Shown in pieces: positions 33,168-40,608 of a DNA stretch of 64,000 nucleotides. Source of the stretch: Leclercia sp. LSNIH1 (GTDB lineage Bacteria; Pseudomonadota; Gammaproteobacteria; Enterobacterales; Enterobacteriaceae); contig NZ_CP026171.1 of the NCBI RefSeq assembly GCF_002902985.1, positions 277,251 to 341,250 of the forward strand, given 5' to 3'. Positions within the stretch are counted from its first letter, which is position 1. Each line of letters opens with the position of its first letter. Under the pieces are notes generated by a model. It was not told where the DNA came from, did not search any database, and saw only the letters and a program-made list of their open reading frames with translations. Position numbers and translations under genes: made by a program.

Positions 33168-35180
33168 TTAATTAGATAGAATTTGATGTACTAATTTACT
33201 GACCACATTCGGCAGTAAAGAAATATCATCAACATTTACGAAGGTGCCCTCATCAAAACCAATTAACTCATCAGTTTTAATGCCTACACCAGCGATTTCA
33301 ATACCGTTACTTTCAGCTACCGTAAGAACATCACTAATGGTGTAATCAGACTCTGTCGGATAACCATCAGTAATAAGGAAAACAATTTTCCTGTCAAACT
33401 GGCTTTCAAGTAACAATTCTACAGCAGCCATTAAGGCGGAACCCGTTGGGGTATTATTCCCTTTACAGCCGAGTGAAAATTTTGAAAGCGTCTCTTCCGC
33501 GTTTTCATCAAACGTTTTGATAACTTCAAAGTCTTTGTCGACAAACGGATAAATCACATTAGCAACGTGCATTTTTGAATTAGCTTCAATCGCCAAAGTT
33601 AATGCAAGGTCAGTCTTAATTGCGTGGATATAACGGTGATCCAGAATCATAGAACCTGAAATATCACGAACAATAACCAAGCCGACGTGGCCCCGGTTTT
33701 TAGATTCGCTTTGCGACCGGAATACATCCCTCACACCCATCGGAGACTGGATCAATCGATTAATGTCGAATGACAAGCCTCTATCACGGGTTTTAAATTG
33801 ACCACGCATTTTTACCTGCTGTAAAACAGATAAGTCTGCCCCAAGAGTCTGACTGATATTTAATGCTTCATTGTAGACATTCAGATCAATAAGCAAATCT
33901 GGAAGATCCCACTCATTTGCACCAAATTCAGCTTTAACCTCATCCGACACACTGGCAGCAATTACGGAGATTTCATTTGCAAGAGCCTCATGAAAATCTT
34001 CACTTTCCTCATCGCTGTTAAGAAAATCATCCAGCAATTTGGCAAGGATACTCCACTGCTCAGGAGAAAAGTTACTTTCCCCATCGGAAGGATTTCCATT
34101 GGAACTGTCGATTTGGGAAGGAGTTCCGTCAGCATCATACGAGTCAGGGTTAGCCGATTCATCGGTTTCGGGCTCTCCATCAGGTTCACCGTTACCGCTC
34201 TCAGCACTTTCTTCATCCCCTTTAGATTGCTCTGACGGCTCATTATCTTCCATAGGTGCTTTACCATTACCAGCATCATCGTCTTGCTCTTCGGAATCTC
34301 CATCCCCTTCACCCTGGTTGTCACCATTGGTTTCGGAATCAGGTTCATTCTCAGAGCCAGATGAATTGTCTGTGTCGTTTTGCGGGTCTTTATTCTGATC
34401 CTCTTCTTGCTGTTTCTCTTTGGCTTCATCCCGTAAACGCTCTAAAAGAGCCAAGGTTTTACGCGCCAGAGAATCGCAATTTTGCGTACTTTTGCAACTT
34501 AGAGCCTGATGAATAATCTCATCAACTTCTAAAATTACAGGCTCAAGGATTTTCTTTGCATAATCGAAAAATGGATCAAGCGTTTCTTTATGCCCTTCTT
34601 GCTGGAGAACGTTAACCCGCAATGTATTAAGCAGGAACATTTCAATAAACTGAACAGGGTTTTGAGGGCTTGAAGAAACATCAACCGTCATTCGCCCAGC
34701 TTCAACCATCAAGGCATAACTTACCGCGAGGCGCTTTTTTGCCTCCTGATAGTTAATACCCGTTTTCTCTTCCATCTGGACATCATCAAAGAGATTAATA
34801 AGTCCATGTAGACGGTAAGCCCTGGCATATGCGATTTTCTTTTGTTTAAGGGTTTGAAATTCAGCGTTCAGCTTATCATCTATACTGATGAAGCCATCTG
34901 CATTAATCAGTTCCCCAACAAAAGCTTCACGGTATACTTCATGTTCTGTATAGCGACCGTGTCCAGCTTCATGACATATAAACCCTTCAATTAGCTTGAC
35001 GAATTTCTCATCGCTATAATCACCATTAGGTAATACACAAACGTTCTTTTCGCTGTTGAAATAAGGTGTATGTACCTTATTGTCTATTACAACATTAAGA
35101 CCACTTATACCGCTTATCACGCTGGCTATATTCGTCAGGCGTTGAATATGGCGGGGTGAAGATTTCAAATCAAATTTCAT
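33168..35180 (-). CDS. CobT-like VWA-domain protein (670 aa)
   Basis: A 670-residue protein with an N-terminal HEAGHGRYTEHEVY motif (near residue 70), a long D/E/S-rich low-complexity linker (about residues 255-375) and a C-terminal von Willebrand A domain. The metal-site motif DISGS, a threonine in NNTPTGSAL and the aspartate in LITDGYP are visible. CobT proteins work with the AAA+ ATPase CobS, a homologue of which lies 1.6 kb upstream. In the cobalamin pathway the pair inserts cobalt; plasmid and phage versions probably remodel another target. The AAAGTTACTTT palindrome at 34068 lies in the linker region. Confidence 0.8.
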   Translation of the reverse strand: MKFDLKSSPRHIQRLTNIASVISGISGLNVVIDNKVHTPYFNSEKNVCVLPNGDYSDEKFVKLIEGFICHEAGHGRYTEHEVYREAFVGELINADGFISIDDKLNAEFQTLKQKKIAYARAYRLHGLINLFDDVQMEEKTGINYQEAKKRLAVSYALMVEAGRMTVDVSSSPQNPVQFIEMFLLNTLRVNVLQQEGHKETLDPFFDYAKKILEPVILEVDEIIHQALSCKSTQNCDSLARKTLALLERLRDEAKEKQQEEDQNKDPQNDTDNSSGSENEPDSETNGDNQGEGDGDSEEQDDDAGNGKAPMEDNEPSEQSKGDEESAESGNGEPDGEPETDESANPDSYDADGTPSQIDSSNGNPSDGESNFSPEQWSILAKLLDDFLNSDEESEDFHEALANEISVIAASVSDEVKAEFGANEWDLPDLLIDLNVYNEALNISQTLGADLSVLQQVKMRGQFKTRDRGLSFDINRLIQSPMGVRDVFRSQSESKNRGHVGLVIVRDISGSMILDHRYIHAIKTDLALTLAIEANSKMHVANVIYPFVDKDFEVIKTFDENAEETLSKFSLGCKGNNTPTGSALMAAVELLLESQFDRKIVFLITDGYPTESDYTISDVLTVAESNGIEIAGVGIKTDELIGFDEGTFVNVDDISLLPNVVSKLVHQILSN
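34068..34078. repeat. Dispersed palindrome site 5 (AAAGTTACTTT)
   Basis: Exact core copy inside the acidic-linker region of the CobT-like gene, with the same flank as site 4. Confidence 0.8.
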
Positions 35181-35202
35181 TTGAGTACCTTTAATTAATA
35201 AA

Positions 35203-35238
35203 GGGTACTCACCCAGATGGTGAAGTACCCATCTGGGG
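35203..35238 (-). promoter_or_regulatory. a-b-a'-b' leader RNA element 8
   Basis: CCCAGATGG and CCATCTGGG form a perfect 9-bp stem; loop GTACTTCA pairs with TGAGTAC just downstream with one bulge, and GGGTACT/AGTACCC is the competing perfect stem. It lies 22 nt before the ATG at 35180. Confidence 0.7.
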
Positions 35239-35257
35239 TTATTTTTACAAGACTAAA

Positions 35258-36385
35258 TCACCAGCCGTTCAGTTCGAGTTCGCTGTTAAAAGCACTATTA
35301 CTACCACTGGCCTGAAGGGAAACATCTTCTTCAGGGACAACAGCAGACAAAGGTGCAGTTACTGCGTTTTTCTCAACTTCTTCAAGCGGATCTTCTCTGA
35401 ACACATTTGCTGAAGAAAAAACATCATCCTCAAAAGCATTCTGAGAGTTAGCCGTATTATCCTGTGAATCAATATTGAATGACCGGGTAATGGAATCCAG
35501 CCAATCTGTTACTTTCTGCTCACCAGAAATAATACGTTTCAGCATTGACGCATCACTCATGAAATAGAACCATTGCTTTAACACCGCAACATCACGGGGA
35601 GAAGAAATGGCGCCTTTGGGTAAATTATTCATGACGTGCTTGATAGCTTCTGCAAGAACAACCGCCTCTTTATGAATGAACATAAAGCTAATGATTTTAT
35701 CTTGCATCTGTTTTAATCGGTCAATCGTGCTGGAACGCAAATTATCATTTTTACTGATTTTTGCATAAACCTTCATAGCTTCATCGGCCAAATCGATTAT
35801 CAGTTGTTCCTGATAAAAGTCCTGTGTTTCATCCCCCTCCACACTAATCGGTGAAAACGGAATGAAATGCGCCAGATTAAACCGGAATGATTTAATAAAA
35901 TCATCTTTCGTTAATTTCAACTGGTCGATTAAATCTGACATCAACGGACTGCGATCTTTCTCAGCCTGAATATGAGTGTCATAGTTATCAACCACATTCT
36001 GGATACCGGCTTGAAATTCACGTTCAATTTCTTGTGCCTCTTCCAGAAACTCCTCCATTCTTTCGACAGGCAAAATCCACATATTGCTATAGCGGATACA
36101 CAACCGTGAACAGAGTGTTGAAATTCGACTAGTGATAGTGCTTTTGAAACTCAGTGCCTTTATGTCTATCCAGCGAACTTCACTTTTAGACACGCTCTTC
36201 TGGTCCGTTATATCATCGCCGCCATAGGACAGTTCGATTTTATCGGTACGCCGAGAGCCCTGACAACCACTGATTTCGATTTTTGTTATAACAGCACCTT
36301 CCAACAAATCAGGATGTGCTTTTACAAAGTTATCACAGATTTGCTTAGCGGAAACTTTATTAAGTTTAGAAGTATTGAAAGTCAT
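35258..36385 (-). CDS. DUF3150-like protein (375 aa)
   Basis: A 375-residue helical protein located between the CobS-like ATPase and the CobT-like VWA gene. It has a basic N-terminal third, a coiled-coil middle (VERMEEFLEEAQEIEREF) and an acidic tail. The position and helical pattern fit DUF3150, a family usually encoded next to CobS-like AAA+ genes in phages and plasmids. The family call is moderate and the function unknown. Confidence 0.55.
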   Translation of the reverse strand: MTFNTSKLNKVSAKQICDNFVKAHPDLLEGAVITKIEISGCQGSRRTDKIELSYGGDDITDQKSVSKSEVRWIDIKALSFKSTITSRISTLCSRLCIRYSNMWILPVERMEEFLEEAQEIEREFQAGIQNVVDNYDTHIQAEKDRSPLMSDLIDQLKLTKDDFIKSFRFNLAHFIPFSPISVEGDETQDFYQEQLIIDLADEAMKVYAKISKNDNLRSSTIDRLKQMQDKIISFMFIHKEAVVLAEAIKHVMNNLPKGAISSPRDVAVLKQWFYFMSDASMLKRIISGEQKVTDWLDSITRSFNIDSQDNTANSQNAFEDDVFSSANVFREDPLEEVEKNAVTAPLSAVVPEEDVSLQASGSNSAFNSELELNGW

Positions 36386-36409
36386 AGGTTTTCTCCAGAT
36401 TAAAAAAAT

Positions 36410-36447
36410 GGGAAAACCTCCCTGTCGGGAAAGATTTCCCGATAGGG
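36410..36447 (-). promoter_or_regulatory. a-b-a'-b' leader RNA element 9
   Basis: CCCTATCGGGAAA pairs with TTTCCCGACAGGG (one mismatch). AAATCT, at the loop, pairs with AGGTTT after the hairpin with one G-U. It lies 24 nt before the ATG at 36385. Confidence 0.65.
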
Positions 36448-36456
36448 TTAAGATTA

Positions 36457-36726
36457 TTACTTCTCAAGTGTTGTTAAAAGAATTCCAGGAAATTCACTCT
36501 CGACAGACGTCGATTGAATACTTCCTTGATACATGAATCCTTTTGATTCAAGGCCCTTAATCATGGCTTCCATATCTTTGTCACAATCTTGATAACAAAT
36601 AAATGAATAGTCATTATTGTGCTGCTTAAGACCTATATATTGATTTCCTTCCTGTGCAATCGCGAAAGTTTCATCCCCGTCTGCACTCAAAAAACCGTAA
36701 AACGAAAGATGAGCAAAGTCTGTCAC
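36457..36726 (-). CDS. Small hypothetical protein (89 aa)
   Basis: An 89-residue protein begins at GTG 36726. It sits only 38 bp after the AAA+ gene and has no a-b-a'-b' leader, only a small AAGGC/GCCTT hairpin. The sequence (YGFLSADGDETFAIAQEGNQ) suggests a small beta-rich fold. Unknown family. Confidence 0.5.
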   Translation of the reverse strand: MTDFAHLSFYGFLSADGDETFAIAQEGNQYIGLKQHNNDYSFICYQDCDKDMEAMIKGLESKGFMYQGSIQSTSVESEFPGILLTTLEK

Positions 36727-36764
36727 AAGGCATTCAGCCTTCTGATAACTCGTCCCATCTATAA

Positions 36765-37817
36765 CTACTTTTTTGCAGTGTAATACTCCATTGTACGGTT
36801 CTTATCGTCACCGAGTTTTAAATCGATGGCTTCCAGCACCATACCACTGGCATGTGCAGGCAGAGCCGACGCAAAAGCAATTTTAAACGTATCCAGTAAG
36901 GACATGGTCTTTAACGTCATCGACGTTCCAACCCATGCCACAAGCTGACGAATATCCATTACACTGTCTTCAGTTCCTATGTTGTTTACTGCAACGGCTA
37001 CCGAAACGAATTTTTCAATTACCAGCATAGGCAGGCTATTGTAGCGTTTAAGCAAAACGTTGGTTAATGCAACCTCTGAAGGCCTTTCCATCTCCACAAT
37101 CAGGAAGCGTTTAATAAACGCTGCATCCTGCCGCTGTGATGAAACGAACTTACGAGATCCCCCACTCATGTTTGTGTTTGCTGTACCCATAAACCGCGTA
37201 AACTTATTGGCATTAACCACTTCGCCACCGTTGGCGGCTAGTGACCAGGGCTTACGCTCTATAGGCATATGCAGCTTCGCGGCGGTATCAGGGTCAATCT
37301 TGTCCACTTCATCCAGAAGAATGAGGTGGCCTTCCTGAAACGCCGTTACAAGCTCGCTGGGCACAAAACTGGTGTTTCCGTTAATGAGACTACGCTCACC
37401 TTCAAGTTCATCAGCACGAATATTACTGTTGATTTGCTTTATGGTTAGCGGCCAATTCAGCATATGGCTAATGTACATTGCCATTTCAGTCTTACCAGAA
37501 CCAGACTCCCCTTTCAGGCATACACTTAAATCTATATCGTTACTTACGAGCAATTGTACTACTTGCTCAAGTATACGAGCATTCGGTATATAATCCTTAT
37601 TCAGGTTTGCACGATGTGGAGATAAACGTTTAAATACTGGAACTATCATATCCTCGGACATTTCAGGAATACCAAACAAATCTTTGGCCTTAACCAGGTA
37701 ATATTGTTCCTTATTCGCATATGCTTTTGTAGATATAACATTTGCGGGTAACAGATTACCAATATTTTCTTCCAGTAATGAATTTTCGGTTTCTAATATA
37801 GTTGCGGCGTTAGTCAT
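36765..37817 (-). CDS. MoxR/CobS-like AAA+ ATPase (350 aa)
   Basis: A 350-residue AAA+ protein with Walker A CLKGESGSGKTEMAMYIS (near residue 110), Walker B HLILLDEVDKIDPD, and a sensor region (FMGTANTN). The pattern fits the CbbQ/NirQ/NorQ and CobS group of MoxR-type ATPases. These form hexamers and act with VWA partners; the CobT-like gene downstream is the obvious partner. ATG 37817 was chosen; the longer frame enters the leader. Confidence 0.82.
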   Translation of the reverse strand: MTNAATILETENSLLEENIGNLLPANVISTKAYANKEQYYLVKAKDLFGIPEMSEDMIVPVFKRLSPHRANLNKDYIPNARILEQVVQLLVSNDIDLSVCLKGESGSGKTEMAMYISHMLNWPLTIKQINSNIRADELEGERSLINGNTSFVPSELVTAFQEGHLILLDEVDKIDPDTAAKLHMPIERKPWSLAANGGEVVNANKFTRFMGTANTNMSGGSRKFVSSQRQDAAFIKRFLIVEMERPSEVALTNVLLKRYNSLPMLVIEKFVSVAVAVNNIGTEDSVMDIRQLVAWVGTSMTLKTMSLLDTFKIAFASALPAHASGMVLEAIDLKLGDDKNRTMEYYTAKK

Positions 37818-37837
37818 TTTTAAAACTCCGGTAAAAT

Positions 37838-37873
37838 GCAAACACCGCCCGCTGGCAGATGTTTGCCAGTGGC
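37838..37873 (-). promoter_or_regulatory. a-b-a'-b' leader RNA element 10
   Basis: GCCACTGGCA pairs with TGCCAGCGGGC (small bulges); GCAAACA, including the loop, is the perfect complement of TGTTTGC after the hairpin. It begins 3 bp after the upstream stop and lies 20 nt before the ATG at 37817. Note the CCC/GGG motif is replaced by GCC/GGC, a compensatory change. Confidence 0.7.
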
Positions 37874-37876
37874 ATA

Positions 37877-38863
37877 TTAGTTGAAGGTCATCTTACACGC
37901 TGTAACCATCTGTTTTCTAATAGCATCAACGTTGTAACCAAGATGAGTCCCTACAATTTCGAATACTTCAGATTCAATCCATTCGAACTGGCGCTCAAAT
38001 GTAGGGTTTACGATAACCCAACCTGATGTATCCCTTAATGTTAACTTGTTATTTACGACAAGTTTTTCAAACAAATTAATTGTTGATTTAAATGCTTTAG
38101 AATAGACATCCATTATATCCCGATCAGTCCATTTTACTGCCAGTTTATTTTCTGCCAATAAATAGTCACGGTCGAAAAAGATATCCCATCCCATATCTTC
38201 CTTACAATCATGCAAAATAATCTCTTTATCCTGATGATATTGAGATAATTTAACATTTTCACTTTCAAAACTGTGCGTGTATTCATACAAGCTTTTTTTA
38301 AGCTCTGACCTAAACTCAATAGCATCTATACCATGAGTGGCACATGTAAGCTCAAATGACTGCGACATATACCAACGTGTTTCTGCTTCAAGAAGCGGAT
38401 TCACTTTGATATTTCCGAATTCATCAGTTGTATAGAGTGATTTTGTAAAGACAAGATATTTAACGTTTTCCAACGACTCTTCCATTGCGACGACGTATAA
38501 CTGATATACATCTTCAGGAGCCCAGTCGATAACCAGACCACCTAATTCTGCATTGTATTCTTCTAAAGTGAAGAGATAATCAGTTTCAGAAGCAAAACTA
38601 ATTCCATGCAGAATTTGATTGTTGAGTAATTTGGAACAATGACCTAGCAATGCAACATCATCCGACACATGAGGCACCAGTTCCGGGCCAGAATGTTTTT
38701 CTTCTGATTGCATGCTTTGCTTTTGGGCTATTGCATTATTTATATATTCAAGCGGAGACTCAACTATGGGTATTATTTCATTTTCCTCTTCTTCAAAATC
38801 GAATATAGAGAAAAAATCCATTTGTTTACCAATAAATGATGTCGAGCTAATTTTTTGTTTCAT
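37877..38863 (-). CDS. Hypothetical protein (328 aa)
   Basis: A 328-residue acidic protein with no recognised family. It contains two similar segments, DWAPEDVYQLYVVAMEE near residue 115 and KWTDRDIMDVYSKAFKS near residue 250, so it may be an internal duplication. Soluble. It lies between the SSB-like and AAA+ genes. Confidence 0.55.
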   Translation of the reverse strand: MKQKISSTSFIGKQMDFFSIFDFEEEENEIIPIVESPLEYINNAIAQKQSMQSEEKHSGPELVPHVSDDVALLGHCSKLLNNQILHGISFASETDYLFTLEEYNAELGGLVIDWAPEDVYQLYVVAMEESLENVKYLVFTKSLYTTDEFGNIKVNPLLEAETRWYMSQSFELTCATHGIDAIEFRSELKKSLYEYTHSFESENVKLSQYHQDKEIILHDCKEDMGWDIFFDRDYLLAENKLAVKWTDRDIMDVYSKAFKSTINLFEKLVVNNKLTLRDTSGWVIVNPTFERQFEWIESEVFEIVGTHLGYNVDAIRKQMVTACKMTFN

Positions 38864-38875
38864 GGGGCCTCCAAA

Positions 38876-38912
38876 GGGAGATCTCCCATGAAGGGATTTC
38901 TCCCCTTTAGGG
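38876..38912 (-). promoter_or_regulatory. a-b-a'-b' leader RNA element 11
   Basis: CCCTAAAGGG pairs with CCCTTCATGGG with a central mismatch; GAGA at the loop pairs with TCTC after the hairpin, extendable to GGGGAGA/TCTCCC. It lies 12 nt before the ATG at 38863 and may cover its ribosome binding site. Confidence 0.6.
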
Positions 38913-38923
38913 TGGTTTAAATG

Positions 38924-39301
38924 TCAGATCTGTCTAAAGCTACTTTGCCCAAAACCCTTGGGGGGTTTAGGTATGTGAGCTAACTTACTTGTTGCAACGA
39001 CTCTCATGTAGTCAAGAGGGTGCTCTCTCCCTTCCAACGTGACAATATCCACAACAAGATAACCGGAGACCATTAACTCATCACCTTGATTTATACCAGT
39101 GAAACAGCCTGAATACATTTCTGGTGACACTTTGATTTGAATAGAAAATTCTCTCTCAGCGATTTCACCATTAATTTCAGTCTTCATTCTGTTTTTGAGC
39201 TTTATTAATAACCCAACGTTACCGTCAGTCATTTCTTTCTCCATTGCACTGATAACTATCCCGGACACTTTAACTTCATTAACATATTCAAGATGTGACA
39301 T
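38924..39301 (-). CDS. SSB-like OB-fold protein (125 aa)
   Basis: A 125-residue protein with an SSB-type pattern: NEVKVSGIVISAMEKE at the start, GLLIKLKNR, a REFSIQIKVSPE strand, then NQGDELMVSGYLVVDIV. There is a short C-terminal tail without the usual acidic DIPF end. It probably binds single-stranded DNA. The ATG 39301 follows AGGAGAG. Near the start of the array, it is a candidate for an autoregulatory RNA-binding protein as in phage T4 gp32, but that is speculation. Confidence 0.6.
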   Translation of the reverse strand: MSHLEYVNEVKVSGIVISAMEKEMTDGNVGLLIKLKNRMKTEINGEIAEREFSIQIKVSPEMYSGCFTGINQGDELMVSGYLVVDIVTLEGREHPLDYMRVVATSKLAHIPKPPKGFGQSSFRQI

Positions 39302-39326
39302 TTCTTCTCTCCTCATTTTAATCAAA

Positions 39327-39358
39327 GAGAAGCCCTGTCAGGGTTCCCCCTTAACAGG
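39327..39358 (-). promoter_or_regulatory. a-b-a'-b' leader RNA element 12
   Basis: CCTGTTAAGGG pairs with CCCTGACAGG (two-nucleotide bulge); loop GGAA pairs with TTCTC region after the hairpin using one G-U. It starts right after the upstream stop and lies 25 nt before the ATG at 39301. Weaker than most of the set. Confidence 0.5.
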
Positions 39359-39359
39359 A

Positions 39360-40235
39360 TTAAATAAATTTATTTACAATGAACATCAATGACATCATGC
39401 CAAGAACAGCAAAACAAAACGTCTGACCAAAAGGTCTTGGTTCTTTAGCTGTTTTAGCGCTATTGACTTGAGTCAAAAGTTCATCAATTGTTAACTGCCG
39501 TTTTTCTGCCTTCATTTTGTCATCTAAATATTGCGCTTCTCGTTTTGTGAGAAATTCAATTTTAGATTTGATAGCATGGTCCCAGCCTTTGGAATCGAAA
39601 ACGCTCAATTCACTAAAGGTATGTAGCATGAGTTCATCAGGAAAACCTAATTCTTTCATTAAGGGACGGACGGCTGCATACAATGCATCTACAGTTTCAT
39701 AATGTGCCTTTGTCACTTCATTAAAGCGATTACGCAATGCTAATTTATCGCGCTTCACAATAATTTCAGAAACCCAGGCAATCAACTGATCATTTTTTAA
39801 CTCTCTGGATTTATCGAGTGAATAATCTAGGTCATCCACATCAAGGAATGTGTTCAACCCATACTTTTCAAACTCTTCATTTAAAAACTTATCCAGTTCA
39901 GCTAAAGTTTTAAACATGGGAATTGCAGGTGCTTCTTTGAGTAGCTTATAAGCCTTCTCAAAGTCAATTGGATTGACATGAATTTGCTGCATTTCTACAT
40001 GATAATAAGTTGAAAAAGCTGAAAGCTTTTGGGCCAGCATAGAAACCGATTTTAAAGAGTTCAGTTCAATTATAGTTGGTCCGTCTTCATTCAAAATAAC
40101 AATAAGGTCATTATCATGCCCTGAGTAAATAATCAGAGATTCCAATAACTTCTTGTTAACTGCCTTGTCCATATCCGGAATCAGATCGGCGAAGGCCAGA
40201 AGAAGGGCTTTACTGCGTGCTTTGCTTTTAGACAT
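39360..40235 (-). CDS. Hypothetical protein with C-terminal membrane anchor
   Basis: A 291-residue helical protein with a single hydrophobic C-terminal segment (FCFAVLGMMSLMFIVNKF), so it is probably tail-anchored in the inner membrane. No family recognised. It is the first gene of the leftward array and is preceded by a 373-bp non-coding leader rather than by a short a-b-a'-b' element. Confidence 0.55.
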   Translation of the reverse strand: MSKSKARSKALLLAFADLIPDMDKAVNKKLLESLIIYSGHDNDLIVILNEDGPTIIELNSLKSVSMLAQKLSAFSTYYHVEMQQIHVNPIDFEKAYKLLKEAPAIPMFKTLAELDKFLNEEFEKYGLNTFLDVDDLDYSLDKSRELKNDQLIAWVSEIIVKRDKLALRNRFNEVTKAHYETVDALYAAVRPLMKELGFPDELMLHTFSELSVFDSKGWDHAIKSKIEFLTKREAQYLDDKMKAEKRQLTIDELLTQVNSAKTAKEPRPFGQTFCFAVLGMMSLMFIVNKFI

Positions 40236-40608
40236 TTGGGGTCACCTATATATAGTAAGAAGGAAGGAATAATGGAATATTCCAACACAAAGGCAAAGCC
40301 TGTCATTCATCTCCCGTAAGCTATGAACCGCCTGATTTATACTTTCTGGCATTAGAAGTACGCAACGAAAATAGCTCAATCAAGAGCTAAATTAGTTACG
40401 ATTTGGTAAATTCGGTTTGCCTTTTTACGGGCATAGGAAAGGCACCAGCGACAAAGGTGACATTTTGCCGGTGGTGCCTTGCAGCTTAAGTAAGCTGGCC
40501 GCTTTTCACGGCTGAATCCGCGCTTAATGCGCAAAGTAACTTTTGTCAGTTACTTGAAATGTGGGAGCGATAATACAAAGCTCAATATTCTTATACAACA
40601 TAGAGTCA
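40236..40608. other. Structured leader/promoter region of the array
   Basis: These 373 bases hold no gene. They contain TGGAATATTCCA (40273-40284), a long-range inverted repeat AAGGCACC/GGTGCCTT (about 40438-40483), CAGCTT/AAGCTG, GCGCTTAATGCGC and one copy of the AAAGTAACTTT palindrome (40533). The promoter of the 15-gene array must lie here. Confidence 0.55.
40533..40543. repeat. Dispersed palindrome site 6 (AAAGTAACTTT)
   Basis: Exact core copy in the non-coding leader upstream of the 15-gene array. A half-like CAGTTACTTGA follows 4 bp later. Confidence 0.8.

Noticed and set aside
33962..34429. 155-aa and opposite-strand ORFs over the acidic linker
   Set aside because: They are out-of-frame shadows of the biased D/E/S-rich linker of the CobT-like gene.
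37931..37940. GTTGTAACCA as a Ter site
   Set aside because: It matches part of the Ter core but lies in a coding region and lacks the flanking Ter consensus; too weak to annotate as a feature.
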